A DNA stretch of 44,595 nucleotides from Bacillota bacterium (GTDB taxonomy: Bacteria; Bacillota; Clostridia; Lachnospirales; Bianqueaceae), in the NCBI GenBank assembly GCA_017442535.1, contig JAFRZL010000043.1:1-44595 (forward strand), written 5' to 3'. The notes under the pieces were generated by a model. That model worked only from the letters and a program-made list of their open reading frames with translations, did not search any database and was not told the origin of the DNA. This document shows, piece after piece, positions 1-6,708 of this stretch (its first letter is position 1; each line of letters begins with the position of its first letter). Made by a program: the position numbers and the translations under genes.

Positions 1-128
1 GGTTTTACGGGGTTCGCTATGCACGTGCATAGGGTTTTACGGGGTTCGCTATGCACGTGCATAGGGTTTTACGGGGTTCGCTATGCACGTGCATAGCCTT
101 TTCCGGGATTCGCTATGCACATGCATAG
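1..128. repeat. Tandem 32-bp repeats, each with a 16-bp palindrome
   Basis: Three identical 32-bp units (1-32, 33-64, 65-96) are followed by a diverged fourth (97-128). Each unit has a 16-bp non-palindromic half (GGTTTTACGGGGTTCG) and a perfect 16-bp palindrome, CTATGCACGTGCATAG, at 17-32, 49-64 and 81-96. The fourth copy has one change in the palindrome (CTATGCACATGCATAG, 113-128). A further inverted repeat, GTTAAA-ACGG-TTTAAC, lies at 137-152 between the array and the stop of the symporter gene. The array touches the window edge, so it may continue. There is no T-tract after the palindromes, so simple terminators are unlikely. It could be a protein-binding array or a REP-like element; the function is unknown. 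Confidence 0.9.
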
Positions 129-170
129 CCTCTGCGGTTAAAACGGTTTAACTCACTTCACGTCAGGCGT

Positions 171-1550
171 TTACTTCTCCCGCTTCTTAAAGATAAAGCT
201 TCTGAACAGAATGAGGTTCATCACCAGGAAAAAGCCGATCAGAATCAAAAGTGTCACCAGCGGCTGTTTGGGAGCAAAGGTCGCAAGCAGCATCATGGGG
301 AAGCCGAAGATGATCGCGGGGAAATTCTGATACACCAGGTTGTCGGCCGCGGGCGTGACAAAATCTCCGTCGACTTCGCGCAGCAGGATGATACCGGTAC
401 TGGCGGTCCCGGTCAGCATCCCGTACATGGCCAGGAACTGTTCCTCGGCATAGTCCGGGAAAAGCTTGTCAGCGACGATCCGGTTATAGATAAAGGTTAC
501 GGCCAGGCCGACGACGCCCATGATCAGCAGGATGACCCAGTACCGGCCCAGGACTTCCAGGCGGATGGCGGCAATGCCGGCAACGACCATAATATCAAAG
601 AAGAAATTGCTTGCCCTGGTCATCAGGAAGGTATTGGCATACTCTTTTTTGATCCATTTGATTTTGCGGAGTCCGCGGATGGAGATTTTGATCAGGGACG
701 CGGAGAGAACGCCCAGCAGGAAGTTAAAGCCGAAAATCGTCGACTTCATGCCCGGCAGGAGCTTGCCCAGGCCATACATAATGAAGTAGGTCAGCAGATA
801 GGCGAGGAAGATCAGGGCGATCTGGATCGTCATTTTGTCGATGCTTTCCTGCATGGGGATCTCGTTATCTTCCTCGACGGCTTCGACATTCAGGCGGTCG
901 TTACGGTGGGACAGGTCGAGTTTACCGCGTCTGCGGCGAATGTTCAGATGAATGACGCCGCCGATACTGGCGCTGAGGAAACCCAGCGCAGCGATGGCAA
1001 GGCCAAAGCTTTTGCCGCCGGCAAAACCATATTCCGCCTCATAGATATTTCCGTAATTCATGGCCTGCCCGGTGCCCTGGCCGTAGCCGAAGGGCAGCAG
1101 GATGCCGGCCGCCTTGAAGAATCCGCTGATCACAAGGGCAGCGATCATAGTGATCGCAAGTCCGATAATTCCCTGCAGGAGGTAGGTCGAAACGGTCGTT
1201 ACACCGGTGTTAAAGACTTCCGTCACCCGTTTCCCGGTCATCTTCTTATTGGAATTGCGGAAGGTGGAAGCGATAAAACCGAGTGCGAGCGCATGATAAG
1301 TCATCATCTCCAGCGTTGCTGTCCCGTTGCCGCCGAAGACCGGTGCATCCACGATCCTGACCCCGGTAAAGGCTTTATACACCAGATCCACCAGGATCAG
1401 AATGATGCCTCCGAGAACGGACGTCGGAATCAGCGAATTCCGCAGAAAAGGTACCGTCTTGCGGACAACATTGCCGGCCAGCAGGCTGGAGAGCAGCAGC
1501 GCTACCAGCAGTAAAGTCCCCCATACATTAGAGTCCCAAAAATTCTCCAT
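171..1550 (-). CDS. Sodium/glutamate symporter family protein (GltS-like)
   Basis: A 459-residue polytopic membrane protein with about ten or more hydrophobic segments. It resembles the GltS family of Na+-coupled glutamate carriers: the N-terminal half has a glycine-rich FGYGQGTGQAMNYG segment and the C-terminal half has a GMLTGTASTGIILLREVD segment, the pair of inverted-repeat re-entrant motifs typical of the family. A charged cytoplasmic loop (RRRRGKLDLSHRND) splits the halves. The ATG at 1550 has AAGGA about ten bases upstream and lies inside the end of the acyltransferase gene (23-bp overlap), so it is the third gene of the sulfatase operon and probably translationally coupled. The substrate is inferred; other anions are possible. 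Confidence 0.8.
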   Translation of the reverse strand: MENFWDSNVWGTLLLVALLLSSLLAGNVVRKTVPFLRNSLIPTSVLGGIILILVDLVYKAFTGVRIVDAPVFGGNGTATLEMMTYHALALGFIASTFRNSNKKMTGKRVTEVFNTGVTTVSTYLLQGIIGLAITMIAALVISGFFKAAGILLPFGYGQGTGQAMNYGNIYEAEYGFAGGKSFGLAIAALGFLSASIGGVIHLNIRRRRGKLDLSHRNDRLNVEAVEEDNEIPMQESIDKMTIQIALIFLAYLLTYFIMYGLGKLLPGMKSTIFGFNFLLGVLSASLIKISIRGLRKIKWIKKEYANTFLMTRASNFFFDIMVVAGIAAIRLEVLGRYWVILLIMGVVGLAVTFIYNRIVADKLFPDYAEEQFLAMYGMLTGTASTGIILLREVDGDFVTPAADNLVYQNFPAIIFGFPMMLLATFAPKQPLVTLLILIGFFLVMNLILFRSFIFKKREK

Positions 1551-2748
1551 TTTGATGATCCTTCCTGATATTTAAGTATCGGTGATACATGTGTATATAT
1601 TTAACGGCATTAAAGGGTTTCCCGCCTTTGATCTGGAACACCTGCTTGTCAATATAGATGTTCAGCTTGTTCCTCCCCAGAACGGGCATACCTGTGATAC
1701 TCTCAAAAGGCAGTATGACCGGTTCGGCCCCGTCTTCATCCATGGTGATCCGGTCCCCGTAGAGCCGCAGTAACGCATCCTTGCGGAAGGGGATCTTCTT
1801 CTGCCTGAGCAGAACTTTCTTGACCTCGGCATGATCCTTATACATCGGCTGTTCGGGATGTTCCTCCGGAACAAGCCGGTTCACGTATGCTTCCTGATAG
1901 ACATACCAGTCGTTCACAAAGCGGAAAGGCAGCTCTCCCCTGACGGCCTTCAGCTCTTTGGAAGGCAGGTATCTGACCTGCAGTCCGCATTTTGTGCATT
2001 CCATCAGGTCCCGATGACTGTGAAACTCCGACAGTCCGCAATGAGGGCAGATATAGATCAGCCTTTCCAGATACTCCGCGGCTTTAGGATGGGTATAGTC
2101 ATAGTCAACGCAGGCTTCATTCACCTCAAGCCCCTGCTTTATTCGCTCATAGAGATCATCTTTACTCAAAGCGGCTATTTCTTCCGACTCGATCACTTCG
2201 AAAACATAGGCATGCATCGGCCCTTTGCGGACCACATCGCTCCAGCGGGGCTGGGCTCCGTAGCCGCCCTCGATCCGGAACAGTACGATGGGCAGCTTAA
2301 GTTTTTTGGCAAGGTTGGCAATTCCGGGCTTGATAAACCCGGTTTTACCGCTATAGGTGCGGTTGCCCTCCGGTGCGACCGCAATGCTCCCGCCCTCGCG
2401 GGCCACCTGCAGACAGTCTTTAATAGCCTGTATGTCCAGTGAATCCTTCGCGATCGGGATCGGAGCCGCCATAAACTGAATCAATCGTGAGATCCACCCA
2501 TTAGAATGGAGATCTTCCGTTGAGACAAAGTATAAAGGCTGTCGAAATGCCCCTCCCACAAAGAACTGATCCATGGGCGTCTGGTGATTATACAGAACCA
2601 GATAGGGACGCTTGCCCTCCTCTTTGAACCGGTCGATCCTGATATGATATTTCAGCTTCAGATACAGCAGCAGCGGAGGGTAAAAGAGGGTGCAGTTGAT
2701 CTGATGCCGTTTCTTGATCCATGTTTTTTTCTCTTTGCTTTCAGCCAT
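1528..2748 (-). CDS. PlsC-type acyltransferase with zinc-ribbon and C-terminal extension
   Basis: The first ~230 residues are a lysophospholipid acyltransferase (PlsC/AGPAT) domain: NHQTPMD holds the HX4D catalytic pair (H55, D60) and EGNRT at 127-131 is the second conserved block. There is little hydrophobic anchoring. At 406 residues it is far longer than a usual PlsC (about 240). After the catalytic domain come two CXXC pairs (CPHC 234-237, CTKC 251-254), which look like a zinc ribbon, and then ~150 residues whose end (short strands with basic and aromatic residues) could be a PH/GRAM-like fold; that last part is inference. ATG at 2748 has AGGAGA seven bases upstream. It sits 32 bp after the sulfatase gene and overlaps the symporter gene by 23 bp. 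Likely role: acylation of a lysophospholipid or similar acceptor at the membrane. Confidence 0.8.
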   Translation of the reverse strand: MAESKEKKTWIKKRHQINCTLFYPPLLLYLKLKYHIRIDRFKEEGKRPYLVLYNHQTPMDQFFVGGAFRQPLYFVSTEDLHSNGWISRLIQFMAAPIPIAKDSLDIQAIKDCLQVAREGGSIAVAPEGNRTYSGKTGFIKPGIANLAKKLKLPIVLFRIEGGYGAQPRWSDVVRKGPMHAYVFEVIESEEIAALSKDDLYERIKQGLEVNEACVDYDYTHPKAAEYLERLIYICPHCGLSEFHSHRDLMECTKCGLQVRYLPSKELKAVRGELPFRFVNDWYVYQEAYVNRLVPEEHPEQPMYKDHAEVKKVLLRQKKIPFRKDALLRLYGDRITMDEDGAEPVILPFESITGMPVLGRNKLNIYIDKQVFQIKGGKPFNAVKYIHMYHRYLNIRKDHQNGEFLGL

Positions 2749-2780
2749 TTACGTTCTCCTGTTGATGATCGGCATCTGTC

Positions 2781-4223
2781 TCAGACCTTGGTGGTCGTCA
2801 TTCCTCTCGGGAATTTGGCCAGGCAGATCATCAGGTGCATCAGCAGCTGTCGGGTCATTTTCTCCCGTAGATCCAGATACTCCGGCCGTTCATAGAGATT
2901 GGTGAGTTCCAGAGGATCTTCCCGCAGATCATATAGTTCACCGATGCAGTCGTCCAGTCTGGTCAAGGCGTCCGGGATCTTGCCCGGCATGTTCAGAATC
3001 AGTTTATAACCGTCTTTACGCCACATGTATTTGGGGCCATACTGGACCTCGTGGTATCCGCTGCCGTGGAATTCGGCCATCTGGCCCAGACGGCAGGGCG
3101 GCTGCAGGAGGCTGCGTCCCGGAAGCTCCGACGGGGTGGGCGCCCCGGCAAAATCCAGCAGTGTCGGTAAAACATCGACCAGTTCAGCGGGACGATGGTC
3201 TCTACTGCCGCGCTTTTCCTCCGGTACAAGAGGGCTGCGCACGATCAGCGGTACCCGGATACTCGGCTCATACAAACTGTATTTGCTGAAGCGGTACCGT
3301 TCCCCAAGCGAATCTCCATGATCTGCACAGTAAATAATATCTGTCTGCTCATACAGGTCGTGCTCTTTAAGCCATTGAATGACCCGTCCGAACTGCGCAT
3401 CCGAGAATGAACACAGTGCCCAGTATCGCAGGGTGGTCCGACGCTTAGTCTCAGGGTCAAGCTGTTTCCAGGCCTCCCTGTGACGCCACGGCGTCGTATG
3501 TTCATATAATTCCCAATCCGGAGGAGGAAGCGGCGTATCCGGAATATCGTCGATATTATAAAGTGCCTCATATTCCGGCGGAGCCGTCAGTGTCGCGTGA
3601 GGCTTGTTAAGGGAGAGATAGAGGAAAAAAGGCCTGGATTTATCGCGTCCGTTCTCCAGCCACTCGATCGCACCGGAAGCTTTCCTGTAATCATGCATGG
3701 TCTCGGTTGGGGCCTCATTCGTCTTGCCGATATATCCCGCTACATCCTCCCCGCCCCGCTGTGTGACGATTTTATCAACGTCATGCCACTCAGGCGGCAT
3801 CTTAGGCAGCTCATAATTACCGCCTTTTTCGGTACTGATCTCAAAGCCCCGGGTAGTATACTCCACTCCGGATATCTCCGGCGGAATGTCGTATTCTCCG
3901 ATGAACCAGTGTGTTTTGCCGAAGCAGGCAGTCTGATATCCCTGCTCCTTCATGCATTCGGCAAAAGTCGCACGCGGCAGCTTTGAATCCCGTTCGATCA
4001 TCTGCATATTGTGATGGACTCCCGTCTGGCAGGGATAAAGCCCAAGCATCATCGAGTACCGGCTGGGCACACACATCGGGCAGTTGCTCACGGCCTGATC
4101 ATATAGAATTCCCTCACTCGCGAGGGCATCCAGCGTCGGTGTCTTCACCAGTGGATTTACCACCCCAAGTGCATCATAGCGCTGCTGATCCGTCATCAGG
4201 AAAAGAATATTACGCTTACTCAA
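2781..4223 (-). CDS. Type I sulfatase (Cys-type, formylglycine-dependent)
   Basis: A 480-residue alkaline-phosphatase-superfamily sulfatase that hydrolyses sulfate esters. The N-terminus carries the metal-binding LFLMTDQQR block (D12) and the formylglycine signature C51-VPSR, where the cysteine must be oxidised by an anaerobic sulfatase-maturating enzyme; no such enzyme is encoded in this window. A second metal site is visible in YCADHGDSLGE. There is no signal peptide, so the enzyme is probably cytoplasmic and acts on imported oligosaccharides or small sulfated molecules. The start is TTG at 4223 with AGGAGG six bases upstream. It is preceded by a small ORF and followed by the acyltransferase and symporter genes in one apparent operon. 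The substrate cannot be read from sequence; related phosphonate monoester hydrolases share the fold. Confidence 0.9.
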   Translation of the reverse strand: MSKRNILFLMTDQQRYDALGVVNPLVKTPTLDALASEGILYDQAVSNCPMCVPSRYSMMLGLYPCQTGVHHNMQMIERDSKLPRATFAECMKEQGYQTACFGKTHWFIGEYDIPPEISGVEYTTRGFEISTEKGGNYELPKMPPEWHDVDKIVTQRGGEDVAGYIGKTNEAPTETMHDYRKASGAIEWLENGRDKSRPFFLYLSLNKPHATLTAPPEYEALYNIDDIPDTPLPPPDWELYEHTTPWRHREAWKQLDPETKRRTTLRYWALCSFSDAQFGRVIQWLKEHDLYEQTDIIYCADHGDSLGERYRFSKYSLYEPSIRVPLIVRSPLVPEEKRGSRDHRPAELVDVLPTLLDFAGAPTPSELPGRSLLQPPCRLGQMAEFHGSGYHEVQYGPKYMWRKDGYKLILNMPGKIPDALTRLDDCIGELYDLREDPLELTNLYERPEYLDLREKMTRQLLMHLMICLAKFPRGMTTTKV

Positions 4224-4233
4224 TTTCTTCCTC

Positions 4234-4416
4234 CTACCCGGCTATCCCGCGTACAAAACGCAGCAGCTGATCATTATAATCGTAGGTCCCCCGCTCATTC
4301 GTATGTGAAGAACCATTGCAGTGCTTGCCCGGAAGCTTTACGAATTCCACATGCTGCTCCGGATCGAGCAAATGAAAAGAGCCGGTACCATATCTCAGAT
4401 TCTGAAAAACCCTCAT
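4234..4416 (-). CDS. Small ORF upstream of sulfatase (60 aa, unknown or remnant)
   Basis: A 60-codon ORF starting at ATG 4416 with a strong ribosome binding site (AAAGGAG about nine bases upstream) and ending ten bases before the sulfatase start. It lies directly behind a good promoter, so it would be the first cistron of the operon. The peptide has no signal or membrane segment. Its second half (KLPGKHCNGSSHTNERG, then DYNDQLLRFV) reads like the extreme C-terminus of an alpha/beta-hydrolase, with a late His, so it may be the stub of a decayed esterase gene whose translation start was remade. I do not recognise it with certainty; it could also be a short leader ORF. Confidence 0.45.
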   Translation of the reverse strand: MRVFQNLRYGTGSFHLLDPEQHVEFVKLPGKHCNGSSHTNERGTYDYNDQLLRFVRGIAG

Positions 4417-4451
4417 TGCCCGCCTCTCCTTTCTGTATGAAAACTACGATT

Positions 4452-4480
4452 ATTATGTCATGAAAATCTTGATTTGTCAA
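4452..4480 (-). promoter_or_regulatory. Promoter of the sulfatase operon
   Basis: On the minus strand, TTGACA (4475-4480) and CATAAT (4452-4457) are separated by exactly 17 bp, a near-consensus SigA promoter. The -35 box overlaps the last codons and TGA stop of the upstream EamA gene (stop 4477-4479), so the two transcription units abut with no terminator visible between them. Confidence 0.75.
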
Positions 4481-5346
4481 GTGTTCATTCTCTGTGCGGA
4501 GCACTCCGCGACCGCTACCACAGCAATGATCACCAATGCACCGATGATCTCCCGGACCGTTGGGATTTCATCCAGCAGCAGTGCGGCAAACAGGATGCTG
4601 TACACTGTTTCCATTGAGGAACAGAGCCCTGCCAGCTGCGCCGGCAGTTCCTTCAAACTGCTGATAAAGAGGGTATGCGCGACGGCTGTCATGACGATTC
4701 CGAGCACCAGGAGCAGCAGCAGATCCCGTCCGGAAGGCCGGAAGCCGACACCGATGACAACCGGAAGCAGCAAAACAGCAGCCGTCGCCTGCTCATAAAA
4801 AGCCGCGAGCGAGCTGTTGTATTTCTGTGCCAGTTTTTTATTGACAACGGTGAGTATCGCATAGGTTAGTGACGAGAGCATACCGATCGCGAATCCAACC
4901 AGCATCCCTTTATTCACCATAAAGGACGGCAGTGTGATCATCACCCCTGCCAAAATCCCGATTGCCATCAGGACATTGCGGCGGACGATCTTCTGCCGGA
5001 AAACCAATGGCTCCAGGAATGTCACAAAGAGCGGAAAGGTCGAGAATGTGATCGTCCCTACCGCAACCGTCGACCTCTGGATCGCTTCCAGAAAAGCCCA
5101 CCAGTGCACCGCGAGCAATGCTTCGCCCGCACCGAGCAGCCACAGATCTCCCCTCTCCACGCGAAAACTCTGCCGGCCTGCCCCTCTCCAGATGCCAAGC
5201 GCAGCCGCAGAAAACATAACCCGTCCGAATGTGATCGCCATGGCGGGCATCTGAATCCACTTTGCGAAAAGACCTGCCAGGCCGAATAGGAACACGGCCA
5301 GATTCACCGCGAGTAAGGCGCTGCGCTTCATGACAGGAAAGTTCAC
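4477..5346 (-). CDS. EamA-family (DMT) transporter
   Basis: A drug/metabolite-transporter superfamily permease with about ten hydrophobic segments arranged as two EamA repeats (first half from LLAVNLAVFLFGL, second from MLVGFAIGMLSSLTYAIL). The PLFVTFLEPLVF and SSMETVYSILFAALLLDE stretches are typical of the family. I chose GTG at 5346: it overlaps the YciI stop as GTGA and has AAAAGG at suitable distance, giving 289 residues. The longer reading from 5409 adds a basic, non-membrane tail inside the YciI gene and is unlikely; ATG 5331 is the other option. Third gene of a phzF-yciI-eamA unit. Exported or imported substrate unknown. Confidence 0.85.
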   Translation of the reverse strand: MNFPVMKRSALLAVNLAVFLFGLAGLFAKWIQMPAMAITFGRVMFSAAALGIWRGAGRQSFRVERGDLWLLGAGEALLAVHWWAFLEAIQRSTVAVGTITFSTFPLFVTFLEPLVFRQKIVRRNVLMAIGILAGVMITLPSFMVNKGMLVGFAIGMLSSLTYAILTVVNKKLAQKYNSSLAAFYEQATAAVLLLPVVIGVGFRPSGRDLLLLLVLGIVMTAVAHTLFISSLKELPAQLAGLCSSMETVYSILFAALLLDEIPTVREIIGALVIIAVVAVAECSAQRMNT

Positions 5347-5639
5347 CTGCCGACCTTTTCGCCGTTCACGATGACCACGTTCATCGGCTCGACCTCGACT
5401 TTTTCCCAAACCTGCTCGATGATATACGGCTCCGTTTTCAGGTATTCTTCCAGGAGCTCGCGATTTCCGAACTCCATGATCATCACAGAGCCCTTCATTT
5501 TGCCCTCATCATCCAGGAGACCGCCGGCACAGATGATCCTGCCATTGATGCCGGCAAGGTTTTCAAGATGCCCGGGCCTCACCGCAAGGCGCCGTTCGAG
5601 TTTATTTTCTCCATCATAAGCTTTGATAATGAATTGCAT
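5343..5639 (-). CDS. YciI-family protein
   Basis: A 98-residue YciI-like alpha/beta ferredoxin-fold protein. Visible family features are the N-terminal MQFIIKAYDG strand, RPGHLENLAG with a conserved His, and GSVMIMEFGNRELLEEYLKTEPY, the usual middle region. YciI proteins are small, mostly uncharacterised, and related to muconolactone isomerase-like enzymes. ATG at 5639 has GGAGGGG upstream. It begins 24 bp after the phzF stop and overlaps the transporter gene by four bases, so the three are probably co-expressed. The enzymatic role is unknown. Confidence 0.85.
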   Translation of the reverse strand: MQFIIKAYDGENKLERRLAVRPGHLENLAGINGRIICAGGLLDDEGKMKGSVMIMEFGNRELLEEYLKTEPYIIEQVWEKVEVEPMNVVIVNGEKVGR

Positions 5640-5663
5640 ATTGCCCCTCCTCAGAATACGTGT

Positions 5664-6446
5664 TTACAGTTCCGCGATGATCTCTGACACCGCCACCAGC
5701 ACCGCTTCACCGCTGATACTGATGCGGCCGTTTTCTTTTAATTCGCAGTGCAGCCGGCCTCCCCGCCGTGAAGCCTGATACGCGTTGATCTCCTTCTTGC
5801 CGAGCACCCGTGACCAGTAATCCGCGATCTGGCAGTGTGCCGAACCGCACACCGGATCCTCCGGCACCGCGACCTTAGGGCAAAAACTCCGCGATACACA
5901 GTCGTATTCCGCCCCTCTCGCTGTCGCATTCTGCACACGTCCTTCGATCAGAGCGAGCTTGGCCTGATCCGGCACCATGCCGCGGACCTGCTCCTCCGAC
6001 TCGAACACACACACAAGATCCAGCCCCAGCACCGCTTTCACCGGCCTGATACCAAAAGCCTGCTCCATCGCATCCGTCACCGGGATCTCCCGCAGCTCAT
6101 ATGTGGGAAAATCCATCTCATACATATTGCCTCTGCGGCGTACAGTAAGAACACCGCTCACCGTGTGGAACCGAATCACTTCGGCATCCGGCTCATAATA
6201 ATTGAATATCACAAATGACGAGGCCAACGTCGCGTGGCCGCAGAGCTCCACCTCCGTCCCCGGTGTAAACCACCGCAGATGGTATCCCTGCTCCTCCTTC
6301 ACGATAAAAGCTGTCTCGGAAAGATTGTTTTCCATTGCGAGCTTCATCATGGAAGCCTCGGACGGCCAGCTGTCCATCACACAGACTGCCGCCGGATTGC
6401 CTGAGAAAGGCCGGCTGGTAAAAGCGTCGACGATGTATTGGGTCAT
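5664..6446 (-). CDS. PhzF-family isomerase/epimerase
   Basis: A 260-residue PhzF-like protein of the diaminopimelate-epimerase fold. Signature blocks are MTQYIVDAFTSRPFSGNPAAV at the start, NNLSETAFI with the conserved catalytic Glu, RWFTPGTEVELCGHATLA, and EDPVCGSAHCQIADYW near the C-terminus. ATG 6446 gives the canonical N-terminus with AGAGG upstream; an ATG at 6509 would add 21 residues lacking family similarity. Most PhzF homologues outside phenazine clusters have unknown substrates, and no phenazine gene is nearby. First gene of a phzF-yciI-eamA unit, suggesting metabolism plus export of a small molecule (inference). Confidence 0.9.
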   Translation of the reverse strand: MTQYIVDAFTSRPFSGNPAAVCVMDSWPSEASMMKLAMENNLSETAFIVKEEQGYHLRWFTPGTEVELCGHATLASSFVIFNYYEPDAEVIRFHTVSGVLTVRRRGNMYEMDFPTYELREIPVTDAMEQAFGIRPVKAVLGLDLVCVFESEEQVRGMVPDQAKLALIEGRVQNATARGAEYDCVSRSFCPKVAVPEDPVCGSAHCQIADYWSRVLGKKEINAYQASRRGGRLHCELKENGRISISGEAVLVAVSEIIAEL

Positions 6447-6528
6447 AGGGAGGCCTCTGGAGGGATTCGCTTGTTCTTTATCAATGTACTTATTAAGCCA
6501 ACCTGGCATATCAGGTGAATCTGTTTCC

Positions 6529-6556
6529 CCTATATCAGCTTCTTTATCTGTTTCAA
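6529..6556 (-). promoter_or_regulatory. Possible promoter of the phzF unit
   Basis: TTGAAA (6551-6556) and TATAGG (6529-6534) on the minus strand with a 16-bp spacer, about 75 bp upstream of the phzF start. The -10 box is weak, so confidence is low. Confidence 0.35.
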
Positions 6557-6578
6557 CTCATTCATTCTCTTTGCCGTC

Positions 6579-6607
6579 AAAAAGTTTGAAACGATTTTTT
6601 CAACTTT
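6579..6607 (-). terminator. Possible terminator after the lipoprotein gene
   Basis: Imperfect hairpin of AAAGTTGAAA with TTTCAAACTTT on the minus strand, followed by a short T run. It lies about 100 bp beyond the lipoprotein stop in AT-rich DNA, so it could be chance. Confidence 0.3.
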
Positions 6608-6708
6608 AATTTCTATATTATCGCCATATTATTTATTGTTATTATAGTAGTTATGATCTCTATATCCTTTATACTCATTTGATGAAGGTATGTTGCTCAA
6701 TCTATCTG

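Noticed and set aside
1..128. Direct repeats resembling a CRISPR array
   Set aside because: The whole 32-bp unit repeats without variable spacers, and there are no cas genes.
4295..4504. Second small minus-strand frame overlapping the 60-codon ORF
   Set aside because: Its start lies inside the EamA gene, it spans the promoter, and it has no ribosome site.
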